Shown here piece after piece: positions 6,040 through 13,984 of a stretch of DNA of 16,653 bases (the stretch's first letter is position 1; every line of letters starts with the position of its first letter). The notes under the pieces were generated by a model, which did not search any database, was not told the DNA's origin, and was given only the letters and a program-made list of their open reading frames with translations. The translations under genes were made by a program, and so were the position numbers. The stretch comes from Spirochaeta sp. UBA2779 (GTDB lineage Bacteria > Spirochaetota > Spirochaetia > DSM-2461): assembly GCA_002352375.1 (NCBI GenBank), contig DEIH01000109.1, positions 1 through 16,653 of the forward strand. Direction: 5' to 3'.

Positions 6040-6933
6040 TTATCGGCTTTTAGAGCCAAAAAGAACACCCTTTGACAGCCTCGCAGGGTAATATCTTACA
6101 CCTTCGGGGCTTTCAGCCTTCATTTCAGATAATAATGCCAGACTCAATGCCTTCTGATTATCTTCAACACTGGCCACTATTCTATCATACCATGCGGAGG
6201 AGCTGTTAATCGACTCTGTTATTACAGGAATCAGGAATTCATCACTGATAGAGAGTGCCGTAATATTCAAAGGACCGGCAAAAAGAAGAAGAACAGACGC
6301 ATTTTCTGCTATATCAGCAAAGTCTGCAGGAAGTTCCGTTACTCCTCCATTCTGGAGCGGGTTTATTTCTCGAATGATAATTCCATCAGAACTCCCAAAT
6401 GCTTCCAGAAGAATGTTTCTTTCTTTTTTCTGATTTTCAGTTTCAGGAGAGAACAGGGCTACAGCCGGTTTCCCGCTGCTTTTTGTTATTTCCCTCGAGA
6501 GTTTCCCGAGCTGCTTCATAACTGCAGAGCGGTCGGGAACAACGGAAGAAAGGTTTGGGATTTCTAATTCCTGAGAGTTTTCCGGTAGACTACCCCCGGC
6601 GATAATGCAACGCCTTGGACTTCCCGACAGCTTGTGAAGTGACTGGGCATTCCAGGGACTGAGTACAACGATATCAGGAGTCGATGTTTCAAAAGTATTT
6701 TGAGAGAATATTTTGGATAAATCCAAATCAGGCCCAGTCTGTTTTTTCACTATTTTAAACCCGGATAATCGTGATTTCACAATAAAATCCATTCGCAATG
6801 GGCCCCATGTTTCATCTTCAGCCAGACTGATGTACGGGTCGCTTACAACCAGAACGGTCTGAAGATTGCACGATGATAACAGGAGTAACAGGAGGCTTAA
6901 AGGAATTAACAGTCGTTTAACTGAGTCGCCCAC
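6040..6933 (-). CDS. Predicted lipoprotein of unknown function
   Basis: A 297-residue protein with a lipoprotein signal: a basic start, a leucine-rich core and lipobox LLSSC with the lipidated cysteine at residue 22. The mature part has alternating hydrophobic strands and helices (VLVVSDPYI, PDIVVLSP, RRCIIAGGS, KPAVALFSPE, ASVLLLFAGP). This is reminiscent of a periplasmic type I binding-protein fold, but I cannot assign a family. It starts at GTG 6933, 17 bases inside the end of the upstream membrane-protein gene, with no good Shine-Dalgarno sequence, so coupled translation is likely. It ends 25 bases before the flaA promoter -35. The function and any link with FlaA are unknown. Confidence 0.72.
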   Translation of the reverse strand: MGDSVKRLLIPLSLLLLLLSSCNLQTVLVVSDPYISLAEDETWGPLRMDFIVKSRLSGFKIVKKQTGPDLDLSKIFSQNTFETSTPDIVVLSPWNAQSLHKLSGSPRRCIIAGGSLPENSQELEIPNLSSVVPDRSAVMKQLGKLSREITKSSGKPAVALFSPETENQKKERNILLEAFGSSDGIIIREINPLQNGGVTELPADFADIAENASVLLLFAGPLNITALSISDEFLIPVITESINSSSAWYDRIVASVEDNQKALSLALLSEMKAESPEGVRYYPARLSKGVLFGSKSR

Positions 6934-7552
6934 GGGAGTCCATGAATATAAGGAATGTTGCTGCCGCTGTCAGGATGATGGATATTACGAAGGAGTAAAA
7001 TGCATCTCCCATGGTATAGATAACCGGAAGAAAAATAAGTAGTGATGACAACAACTCGGCAACAGCAAACAGAAGATAGCGTACCCAGCCATCAATCCTC
7101 AATCCCCGGTCGACAAGCCAGGAAACGGAACTGATGCAGCCCAACCATAAAAAAGGAACAAACAACAAGCGGTAAAAATCAAACCCGGGATCCGGTGTAA
7201 CGGCATACCAGAACGTGTAAACAAAGGCCGTTCCGCTCAACCATGCGGCAATCTCTCTGATACGGGAAAAGGATGTGGGCTTTCGCAGATACTTGAACAG
7301 GACTATGGGGACTGTGATTATCATCGGCCAGCCGGGACCGCGAATCCATGCCCAACGGTAAAGCTGGGGCAGGTTCATACTGAAAGGAGTCCGGGTTAAC
7401 AAACCCAATGATATTGTAATTGCTGCCATACCGATGAGCAGTCCCCCGAGAAACGGCAGAAGAAGGCTTCTCCAGCCCCGGGATGGCGATTTATAGAAGG
7501 ATACAACAAAGAGAAACCAGAATGGTACTGAAACTATTAAAAACAAGGCCAT
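6917..7552 (-). CDS. Polytopic membrane protein of unknown function
   Basis: A protein of about 211 residues with some six hydrophobic segments: about residues 2-19, 29-50, 73-85, 100-118, 126-145 and 160-205 (the last probably double). It ends in a charged tail RGRLS. I recognise no family; aromatic and Pro/Gly-rich loops (RGPGWP, VTPDPGFDFYR) are the most distinctive parts. The start is uncertain. The open frame begins at 7651 inside the methyltransferase gene, with another ATG at 7618. I chose ATG 7552 because it opens directly into the first membrane helix and removes most of the overlap, although no ribosome site precedes it. It overlaps the following lipoprotein gene by 17 bases, so the two are probably co-translated and may act together in the envelope. 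Confidence 0.65.
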   Translation of the reverse strand: MALFLIVSVPFWFLFVVSFYKSPSRGWRSLLLPFLGGLLIGMAAITISLGLLTRTPFSMNLPQLYRWAWIRGPGWPMIITVPIVLFKYLRKPTSFSRIREIAAWLSGTAFVYTFWYAVTPDPGFDFYRLLFVPFLWLGCISSVSWLVDRGLRIDGWVRYLLFAVAELLSSLLIFLPVIYTMGDAFYSFVISIILTAAATFLIFMDSRGRLS

Positions 7553-7577
7553 AATTGGAGATAAACTAGCATGAGCG

Positions 7578-8240
7578 TCACCTCTCGGCAAGACGGAAAG
7601 AGATATAACGGACTCCATCACAGTTTTCCATTTCAAAACCCGCTTTCTCACCGGCGTTAATCAGGCCCTTGGCGGTAAAAAAACCAATGTGTGTTTCATC
7701 AGAGCGGTACCGCCAGTACTCAAATCTCTTCATATCACCAGGAAGAAACTCTGTTGAAACGCATAGTCGTCCATTTTCTGTCAGCCTGGAAGCCAGCAAC
7801 TTGAGTACTTCGGAGGGGTTCGGCAGATGCTCGAAGACTTCCAGCGATGTAATCATCTGGAAACATCCCCCGGGTTTTTTTGGAGAAAAATAAGGATCTT
7901 CGGTAAATACCTGATACCCGCGTTTTTCCATCATGCCGGCCATAACCGGCTCCGGGCCGCTTCCGAAATCCAAAATACGGCTACCGCCGGGAAGAGGCGT
8001 TTTGAAGATAAATTCAAGGAAACGGTTAATCCATTCAACGTAACCGGGATTGTCAGGGCTGTTGTTGTGAAGCTGATACCGTTTCATTTCATTCTCTGCT
8101 GATAGCCTGTGTGCTTCATCCCGGGAGATATATGAACAGTTCCTACAACGATGATAGAGGATACCATCGGAGACTGTGGTGAAATTCTCAATTTCATCTG
8201 AGCCGCAGAGACGGCAGGTTTTATTAGTTTTCTGAAACAC
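7578..8240 (-). CDS. Class I SAM-dependent methyltransferase with N-terminal zinc-finger-like motif
   Basis: A 220-residue cytosolic enzyme. The N-terminus carries paired C-x2-C motifs (C9/C12 and C32/C35), a likely zinc ribbon. The Rossmann methyltransferase fold follows: motif I ILDFGSGPEP (about 89-98) for SAM binding, an acidic residue in VFTEDPY at the end of strand 2, and SLEVFEHLPNPSEVL (motif typical of type-11/12 methyltransferases). A later motif WRYRSDETHIGFF is shared by several methyltransferases of unknown substrate. The start is GTG at 8240, 8 bases after the ksgA stop; an AGGAAAGGGA stretch upstream may serve as ribosome site. It appears to be in one operon with ksgA. The substrate is unknown, and the ksgA context does not prove an rRNA target. 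Confidence 0.85.
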   Translation of the reverse strand: MFQKTNKTCRLCGSDEIENFTTVSDGILYHRCRNCSYISRDEAHRLSAENEMKRYQLHNNSPDNPGYVEWINRFLEFIFKTPLPGGSRILDFGSGPEPVMAGMMEKRGYQVFTEDPYFSPKKPGGCFQMITSLEVFEHLPNPSEVLKLLASRLTENGRLCVSTEFLPGDMKRFEYWRYRSDETHIGFFTAKGLINAGEKAGFEMENCDGVRYISFRLAER

Positions 8241-8248
8241 TCTATGGT

Positions 8249-9097
8249 TTATCCCTTTCCTACCCTGTTAGCCACAGCAACCCACTCCCCCGGTGATACG
8301 GTTTCCGCCCTTCTTGACAATTCAATACCCTCAGCGGAAAAGGCCTCTTTGAGTCTCCCCTGCTCCGGGAACTCATTGTTGCGGGAAGCTGAAATTATAT
8401 TATTAGAAAGAGTTTTTCTCCTGGAGGAGAACATGGATCGAACGATGAGCCGAAATAACGGCGGATTATTTATTGTACCGAATTCTTCTGCCGGGTGCAG
8501 AACGACTATCCTCGAGTTAACTCTAGGTGCCGGATAAAAAGATCCTGGAGAAAGCCTGCCGCCGTCCTTTATCCCGGCTCCGGTCTGACAAAGCACGGAG
8601 AAGGATGAATAATCTTTTGTCCCGGGTTTTGCCGTCATTCTTTTTCCCATTTCATCCTGTACTGTGAAGACACAGATATCAGCAAGACGCTCTGATTCTA
8701 TGAATGCAGCAATGATGACGGAAGCGGCATTATAGGGAAGATTCCCCAGAACTCTGTCTGGTTTCAGGATTTCCCACTCCTTCCTCCAGGTTTTTATAAC
8801 ATCGCCTTCCACCAGATTCATTTTCGGTGAATCCAACGATTCTTTGAGCCACAGGCAATAGGCCGGATCTATTTCGAATACGGTAAGGTAAGCACCGGCC
8901 TTTAACATGTCTGTGCTCATGGCGCCTAACCCCGGGCCGATTTCCCATACGTTCATGTCCCCTGTAATTTCCAGAAATGAAATAATTTTTTTGCGAGCCC
9001 CTGGATTGATGAGAAAGTTCTGTCCCCATCTTTTCCTGGGGGCCAGCTCCCGGCTGTCCAGAAATGCCCGGATAGAGGCTGGGGAATCGTGATTGAT
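8249..9097 (-). CDS. ksgA: 16S rRNA (adenine-N6,N6)-dimethyltransferase KsgA/RsmA, without a standard start codon
   Basis: Dimethylates two adjacent adenosines near the 3' end of 16S rRNA during 30S assembly. Family hallmarks, in order: RKRWGQNFLINPGA (about 21-34), SAM motif I WEIGPGLGAM (51-60), acidic FEIDP, GDV, NLPYN (119-123) in place of the catalytic NLPY, and FYPAPRVNS near the C-terminal domain boundary. The only in-frame ATG (8956) lies inside the SAM-binding domain and would delete the conserved N-terminus. The open frame continues upstream to a TAA at 9137-9139, and no ATG, GTG or TTG occurs in between. I placed the start at ATC 9097, because the following NHDSPASIRAFL looks like a normal KsgA N-terminus and gives 282 residues. 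A CTG at 9061 is an alternative. No good ribosome site is visible. Function is certain; the start is not. Confidence 0.88.
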   Translation of the reverse strand: MNHDSPASIRAFLDSRELAPRKRWGQNFLINPGARKKIISFLEITGDMNVWEIGPGLGAMSTDMLKAGAYLTVFEIDPAYCLWLKESLDSPKMNLVEGDVIKTWRKEWEILKPDRVLGNLPYNAASVIIAAFIESERLADICVFTVQDEMGKRMTAKPGTKDYSSFSVLCQTGAGIKDGGRLSPGSFYPAPRVNSRIVVLHPAEEFGTINNPPLFRLIVRSMFSSRRKTLSNNIISASRNNEFPEQGRLKEAFSAEGIELSRRAETVSPGEWVAVANRVGKG

Positions 9098-10487
9098 TAT
9101 TGGATAGGTGTTCGCGGTGAATACTCCGGATAATAATTAGTGGGATTATAGTCCCCCCGGCTGCAATGAGCCAAGAGAAACCCGGTAATAGTTTCACCAC
9201 AGGTACCGATCCGAATATTTCAGCTGTACGGCTTATAACTGTAACCAGAATATCAAGTATATGACTCAATAAAAGACCAAAACGACTGCCTGTGGAAAAA
9301 ATCAATCGTATGCTGCCAAGAGCCATTGCCCCGGCACTGAGTATTGTGAGCAATGGAGATGCTGCTATTCCTATTGGGTACCAGAGACCGAAAACCGCAG
9401 TTGTCAACGGTAGTGTAGTTAATTGTGCTCCCAGCCCCGCTCCCAGCACAGCTGACATCTTCAGAGGTAAATATCTGGAGATTATTCGTGTAAAAGCTGT
9501 TCCACCAAAGGAAAGTCCGGCTAAAGCGGCATAACTGAGGCGGAAAGACAAACTGTACACCGTTAGAGGAAAGATTAACGCCTGCAGAATAAAAGCTGCA
9601 GACAAATAGTTGAAAAGTGATGTTTTATATCCCCGAAGGGAATCCCTGGTGTACAGAACATACATTAATACCGCTCGAAACAAAGACGGCCGAATACCGA
9701 TAAATACCAGAAATGCAATAGCTCCGACGGCAGAAAGGAGGAATGACACAGTAAACCCGGTAATTGGTTTAAGTATTCCCTGCAACGCCAGGGCGATCAG
9801 GCCGACATGAAAACCCGAGAGTGCTAAAATATGAATGCAGCCTGATTTACGAAAATAACGGATTAGCGGAGATCCGGGATCTGTTTTCCGCCCCAGCAGC
9901 AGAGCACTCAGAAAGGTGCCACTGTCATAGCTCCCGGAAAACAATCTTCGTTCAAGTTCCGCTGTTATTCGATGCCGAAGCCGGTAAAAAGGCCTTTTCC
10001 ATTCACCAGACTCACAATCATCGCTTAAAAAGATATATGAAGAAGTATCAAACCGAGCTCCGGTATCTCCACTTTCTGATTTTTCAAGTAAGCCGTTAAG
10101 GTGAACATACCGGCCTTCACCAAGTTCATCAAAGTTATCCCTGCCGAATATCACAACTTTTCCCCGGGCATCGCTCTCAATACTTTCGCATTCCACACTT
10201 ATCAGGGTTGCATCAGCAACCCACCCACCTCGAGGCAAACTCTTTGGATCGGAATCCAACAATATATTAATAGATTGTACAGATGTGATTGGTAATCCGG
10301 TATAGCTCATTGCACCCCGGAAAGAGGCTCCGCCCTGAGCAGTCAGAAGTCCGAAAAACCCCGCTGAAAAAATTAATAAAATGAAAGTAATTCTTAGCCG
10401 GGTATTGGAATACAGAATAATCAAAATAGATGCGGCAGTAAAAAGCAACGATGCAGAACCGGAAAGTATCAGACTGGAAAGCCTCAT
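8730..10487 (-). CDS. comEC: ComEC/Rec2-family competence membrane protein, frame running on into ksgA
   Basis: Family members form the inner-membrane channel for single-stranded DNA during transformation. Two or three N-terminal membrane helices (about 1-50) are followed by a soluble domain (about 65-165). The competence domain then shows the hallmark HILALSGFHVG (219-229) and RPSLFRAVLM (about 267-276), with many membrane helices to about residue 450. No C-terminal metallo-beta-lactamase domain is present. After the last helix (LIAAGGTIIPLIIIRSIHRE, ending near 9110) the frame stays open for another 125 or so codons, but these are the out-of-frame shadow of ksgA. The functional protein probably ends near 9100 in ancestry, while the actual stop is at 8730. 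The start at 10487 is preferred over 10580, because the first 31 codons of the longer frame cover a terminator-like hairpin. Ribosome site GGGA is weak. Confidence 0.82.
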   Translation of the reverse strand: MRLSSLILSGSASLLFTAASILIILYSNTRLRITFILLIFSAGFFGLLTAQGGASFRGAMSYTGLPITSVQSINILLDSDPKSLPRGGWVADATLISVECESIESDARGKVVIFGRDNFDELGEGRYVHLNGLLEKSESGDTGARFDTSSYIFLSDDCESGEWKRPFYRLRHRITAELERRLFSGSYDSGTFLSALLLGRKTDPGSPLIRYFRKSGCIHILALSGFHVGLIALALQGILKPITGFTVSFLLSAVGAIAFLVFIGIRPSLFRAVLMYVLYTRDSLRGYKTSLFNYLSAAFILQALIFPLTVYSLSFRLSYAALAGLSFGGTAFTRIISRYLPLKMSAVLGAGLGAQLTTLPLTTAVFGLWYPIGIAASPLLTILSAGAMALGSIRLIFSTGSRFGLLLSHILDILVTVISRTAEIFGSVPVVKLLPGFSWLIAAGGTIIPLIIIRSIHREHLSNNQSRFPSLYPGISGQPGAGPQEKMGTELSHQSRGSQKNYFISGNYRGHERMGNRPGVRRHEHRHVKGRCLPYRIRNRSGLLPVAQRIVGFTENESGGRRCYKNLEEGVGNPETRQSSGESSL

Positions 10488-10520
10488 ATTCCCAATAATA
10501 TTATAATTGCTGCAGATGAC

Positions 10521-10557
10521 GAGAGAGAAGACACCCCCGGCTGCTGCCGGCGGTGTC
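10521..10557 (-). terminator. Terminator-like hairpin between the HEAT-like gene and comEC
   Basis: GACACC and GGTGTC, then CCGGC and GCCGG, form an 11-bp stem with one C-C mismatch and a 4-base loop (10530-10557). On the minus strand it is followed by TTCTCTCTCG, a pyrimidine tract rather than a clean T run. It lies about 70 bases after the HEAT-like gene stop, so termination may be partial. Confidence 0.5.
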
Positions 10558-10626
10558 ATCTCGATAATACTGCGTCTCATGTTAGACTTAACTGCAGTTT
10601 TCCCCAGGCTGCTTTAGCTGAAAAGA

Positions 10627-11805
10627 TTAATTACCGCCGATTTTTGCCATTGCCTCATCCGCCTTACGCAGTATTGCAGGGGTAAAGCCGACAAAAGACA
10701 TTTCTTTAAGCGGCTGTATTCCAATCTGGTTGCCAGACTCACCCAAAGCGAACATCAGCTGCTTTACAAGAAGGAGTTCCTCATTATCAAGTGAAATACC
10801 TGATGCCTGCCTTTCATTGAAATCTGACAACCGGGCGGCAAGTATCGTTGCGGCCTCATCACTCCCATCTACCCCTAAAGCCTGTATCGAAATGAGTTTC
10901 TCATCAATATCCCCTTCGTTAATGGCTTTATCCAGAAGACGGGGTGATTCCGGTGTGGCGGCTCCCAGTGTAATTAAAGATGTTATGGCATCGATTCTTA
11001 ATTTCGTCAGCTGGAGGTTCAGCTCATAGTCATTTTCAGAATATTTTAAACCTTCAGAAAGTGCGGTTACAGATGCAGAGGTTTTTTCCGAATCAGAAAC
11101 ATCAAGGGAAAGGGCCGTTTGCAAAGCGTAACGCTTGTACTTGTAATCCGGATTACCTTCAATAATTTTAACCAGTTGCCCGACGGGATTCTCGGACAGA
11201 GTTTTCAACTCTAAATATGCCAAATCACTGACTCTATCACTGTACCAGCCGACTGATGCATCAAAAACGGGCTCAAATCCGATATCATCCTTCATTTTCC
11301 CCAGAGCCGTTACCGCTGCATATGCGACAATTTCTGCTGCATCCCGATCATCACTTGTATTGAAATTCAGATTTCTTAACATCACCGCAATTTCAGGAGC
11401 ATAATTCAGTGCTCTGATGTTACCCAATGCTATGAGACTTTCAGCCTTCAATAGAGGTACATCAGTTGTTTCGACAATATCCCATATAGTTTCTACAGCA
11501 CTTTGCGCTTTTATATCGCCCAATTCTTTCACTATGGAACGGGTTAACAGTTCCCAATCGGAATAAGTGTTTTTATCGGTGCGGTATTGGGAGAGCTCAC
11601 CATAAACAAGCTCATTTAAGGATGTCAGAAGGAACGGCTCCAGACTGCGGTCGTCCAGGACAGTAATATTCTGCATAATCGAATATTTCTGCTTCAAATC
11701 CGGAATTCTCCGGTAAAGTCTGGCCCAGGATTCTCCTTCCTGACCCGCAGCTGCTGAAGCAATAAGAACAAACCCGAAACAGATAACTAATAATAATTTT
11801 TTCAT
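10627..11805 (-). CDS. Exported HEAT-repeat-like protein of unknown function
   Basis: A 392-residue protein with a signal peptide (MKKLLLVICFGFVLIASAAA, cleavage about residue 20) and an otherwise all-helical composition. Helical repeats of HEAT type are suggested by segments such as LLKAESLIALGNIRAL, VAYAAVTALGKMKD, KLISIQALGVDGSDEAA and LMFALGESGNQIG, each with the A-x-x-A-L-G pattern of PBS-lyase/HEAT repeats. Such repeats usually provide a protein-binding scaffold, here probably in the periplasm. The start at 11805 has GAGG 9 bases upstream. An ATG at 11820 overlaps the stop of the preceding gene as ATGA and is the alternative. It forms an operon with the upstream YD-like lipoprotein. A hairpin follows the gene. 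The precise role is not deducible. Confidence 0.78.
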   Translation of the reverse strand: MKKLLLVICFGFVLIASAAAGQEGESWARLYRRIPDLKQKYSIMQNITVLDDRSLEPFLLTSLNELVYGELSQYRTDKNTYSDWELLTRSIVKELGDIKAQSAVETIWDIVETTDVPLLKAESLIALGNIRALNYAPEIAVMLRNLNFNTSDDRDAAEIVAYAAVTALGKMKDDIGFEPVFDASVGWYSDRVSDLAYLELKTLSENPVGQLVKIIEGNPDYKYKRYALQTALSLDVSDSEKTSASVTALSEGLKYSENDYELNLQLTKLRIDAITSLITLGAATPESPRLLDKAINEGDIDEKLISIQALGVDGSDEAATILAARLSDFNERQASGISLDNEELLLVKQLMFALGESGNQIGIQPLKEMSFVGFTPAILRKADEAMAKIGGN

Positions 11806-11816
11806 GAATCCCAACC

Positions 11817-12659
11817 TCATTCACTTATCTCAAAGGATATCCAGCTTTTCTCAATCACTTCATATTTATTTCCGTTTCGATCGGACCATGTTTCACGTAT
11901 CCGGTTACCGTTCTCATCATAATCATATTGGACCGATTTAATTTTTATCATACCGGCATATTGGATTTCACCACTGAGAACACCATTTTCATACTCAAAA
12001 GTTCGGGATGATTCAACAGAGTTATCCGAGAGAAGTACTTTTTCCTCTACAGGGAAGCCGTTTTCCAGTGTTCTTACCATCCGGGCGTCCACCCTTCCAT
12101 CGGGAAGCTGATATTCAATCCCCTCCAGGATATCCCCCTGGTAGCTGTAAATCGTCTTGAGTTTGGGTACTTCATTCGCATTGTACGTGGTGGAAGATAG
12201 AAGAGTCTTCACCTGATAACTGTTTGTTACAATAGACTGGATATCACCGTTGGCATCTTTTTTTACAATCCTGGTAATATTACCGTTTTCATCAAGCTCA
12301 AAAAATAAGGTTCCTGTCAAAGCGGCGGCATCGTAGGTTTCTTTATTGAGAAGAACCCCTTTGGTATAATGTGTCTTGTAGCTGGACTGGAGCTCTCCAT
12401 TTCCATCGTACTCTTCGGAAAGAAGTTCATTTCCCATGTCGTCATAACTGTATTTGATGGTTTTATCGATAGTACCGTCAATGTATTTATAAACAACCGA
12501 ATCCTGTCTCCAGATTGTAACAATCTGTACGTCGATCTCTTCAGCAGCAGTATTTTCCGATACAACATCCCTCTGTACAGGCTCATTTGGCCCGCCTGCA
12601 CAGGAAAACAACATAAAAATCAGCAATGATAACGCTGAGACGGCAGAAAATGTCTTCAT
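11817..12659 (-). CDS. Lipoprotein with YD/RHS-like repeats
   Basis: A 280-residue predicted lipoprotein. The signal MKTFSAVSALSLLIFMLFSC puts the lipidated cysteine at residue 20. The mature part is a series of short beta-hairpin units with Asp/Asn-Gly turns, for example YSYDDMGNELLSEEYDGNG, FELDENGNITRIVK, and YDYDENGNRIRE near the C-terminus. The pattern resembles YD repeats of RHS proteins but lacks the long array or toxin domain, so a beta-sheet surface or scaffold protein is more likely. The ATG at 12659 has GAGG 6 bases upstream; the longer frame would need a TTG start. It overlaps or abuts the HEAT-like gene and is probably co-transcribed with it. A candidate promoter lies at 12691-12719. 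Confidence 0.78.
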   Translation of the reverse strand: MKTFSAVSALSLLIFMLFSCAGGPNEPVQRDVVSENTAAEEIDVQIVTIWRQDSVVYKYIDGTIDKTIKYSYDDMGNELLSEEYDGNGELQSSYKTHYTKGVLLNKETYDAAALTGTLFFELDENGNITRIVKKDANGDIQSIVTNSYQVKTLLSSTTYNANEVPKLKTIYSYQGDILEGIEYQLPDGRVDARMVRTLENGFPVEEKVLLSDNSVESSRTFEYENGVLSGEIQYAGMIKIKSVQYDYDENGNRIRETWSDRNGNKYEVIEKSWISFEISE

Positions 12660-12690
12660 GAAATACCTCAAGTTTTTAATCTATGTTTGA

Positions 12691-12719
12691 AAAATAATCG
12701 TACTATCGAACTAAATCAA
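12691..12719 (-). promoter_or_regulatory. Candidate promoter of the YD-lipoprotein/HEAT-like operon
   Basis: On the minus strand, TTGATT (12719-12714), exactly 17 bases and TATTTT (12696-12691). The predicted start near 12684 gives a leader of about 25 bases with GAGG. Four of six bases match in each box, so it is plausible but not strong. Confidence 0.4.
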
Positions 12720-12731
12720 TACAGTAGAAGC

Positions 12732-13943
12732 TTAATCCTCATCAACACTTTCTAATTCTTCTACCGTTTCTTCTAGCAATTCTTCTGCTGTGTCTTCTAC
12801 AGTTTCTTCCGGGGATTCTTCTTTTTTCTCTGACTGTTCCGGTTTTTGCAATTTTCCCGGATCATCACCTCTCTCCGATGAAATACCGGAAATAACATTG
12901 AGCGTATCATTCTCTTCAGCATTTTCATTTTTGGACCGGCTGCGATCGATATCAAAAACATAAGAGAGCAGAATCATCTGATTATTTTCTCCGGTAGGCA
13001 AAAACTCAACATGCAGAGTAGATTCATCGGGCTTCGGTTTGTACTGAACCCGTTTTACGACACCGGGGAGTACAACAATCTCATTCCTTATCTTGAATTG
13101 CAGTTTAAAGGGCAGATTCTTTTTTCCCCGGCCTCCAATCTTCAATGCGGCTCCATCCTCTGAGAGGTCTACAATGAGACAGCTGAGTCCCGGGGAAGAC
13201 TCCATCCACTGATTGGCCTCTTCCAGGCTTTTCAGGGGGTAAAGACGTGCGGAGATTCTTGCAGGTGCCCGAACAGACCGTCTTTTCTGACTCCGGAGGA
13301 TGTTATCACTATGGTAAATTCTGAAATGGAGATTATGTCTGTCGTAAAATTTATCAATAACCCGGGTTTGAAAGAAATAACCAGCGTCTTCTTTTCTCCA
13401 GAAATAAATATTTAGTTTTACCTGTCTCCAGCTGAAACCTCCGGGAAGAGGATCTCCCACAGGAATTGTCATTGTCAGGTAGCTTTGTTCATTTTCAACA
13501 ACCTTGGAGGAATACACACCCACACCGTCTGCACGAATTGTTAATCGTTGACCGACGGCAATATTTCGAGTGCTTTTCAAACCGGAACGATACTTCGGCT
13601 TACCCATCTCAACTTTTTTTCTGTATTCAAAAAGCTTCTTGAGAATAACTGTTTCCGGTTCAACACCTTTCCTTTCGGAAAATTTCTTTTCTCCGGCAAT
13701 CTGATTAATGGCCTTATCAAGCTCCTCTACGGATCCGTATATAGCCGGAGGATTTATTAAATCAGCCCTTTGAGAGGCTGCCCAGAGAAGATTAATTTCC
13801 TGTAATGAGAAACCGGCATCCATTCCTTTTGAATAAAACTCCACCCTGCCCCGGCCTCGAAGTTTCGGAGAATGCAAACTCCCGGGTTTGGTGAGTACAA
13901 AAAAAAGAGTAATTATCAATAAGACAAGTAATATTATCCACAT
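12732..13943 (-). CDS. Membrane-anchored PilZ-domain (YcgR-like) protein
   Basis: A 403-residue protein with one N-terminal membrane helix (about 1-19) and a cytoplasmic remainder. Residues about 125-215 look like a YcgR/PlzA-type N-terminal beta domain (IAVGQRLTIRADGVGVYSSKV onward). A PilZ domain follows, with the c-di-GMP signature R221-x3-R225 in KRRSVRAPAR and D259-x-S261-x2-G264 in DLSEDG. Residues about 335-403 are a low-complexity acidic tail. In other bacteria YcgR-type proteins bind c-di-GMP and slow or bias the flagellar motor, and Borrelia PlzA has a comparable two-domain plan. A role in motility is inferred from this and the nearby flaA genes. The ribosome site is weak (GGA 8 bases before ATG). 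It is divergent from the CPBP gene, with only 41 bases between them. Confidence 0.88.
   Translation of the reverse strand: MWIILLVLLIITLFFVLTKPGSLHSPKLRGRGRVEFYSKGMDAGFSLQEINLLWAASQRADLINPPAIYGSVEELDKAINQIAGEKKFSERKGVEPETVILKKLFEYRKKVEMGKPKYRSGLKSTRNIAVGQRLTIRADGVGVYSSKVVENEQSYLTMTIPVGDPLPGGFSWRQVKLNIYFWRKEDAGYFFQTRVIDKFYDRHNLHFRIYHSDNILRSQKRRSVRAPARISARLYPLKSLEEANQWMESSPGLSCLIVDLSEDGAALKIGGRGKKNLPFKLQFKIRNEIVVLPGVVKRVQYKPKPDESTLHVEFLPTGENNQMILLSYVFDIDRSRSKNENAEENDTLNVISGISSERGDDPGKLQKPEQSEKKEESPEETVEDTAEELLEETVEELESVDED
12757..12809. repeat. 17-bp direct repeat in the acidic tail of the PilZ gene
   Basis: Two 17-base copies (12757-12773 and 12793-12809) differ at one position and are 36 bases apart, so the period is exactly 12 codons. 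They encode EETVE twice in the Glu-rich C-terminal tail. This looks like in-frame slippage expansion of low-complexity sequence. Confidence 0.7.
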
Positions 13944-13984
13944 ATTTTATTCCATTATCGGCTTCAGGCCGTTAAAATCACCTC

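Noticed and set aside
10500..10505. Perfect TATAAT on the minus strand just before comEC
   Set aside because: No acceptable -35 at 16-18 bases, and the implied leader before the chosen ATG would be only about 6 bases.
11817..12659. RHS-type toxin
   Set aside because: Only a few YD-like units, a lipoprotein signal, no C-terminal toxin domain and no immunity gene beside it.
13944..13984. CGGC/GCCG inverted repeat in the 41-base divergent gap
   Set aside because: Only 4-bp arms; chance is likely and no promoter elements could be placed around it.
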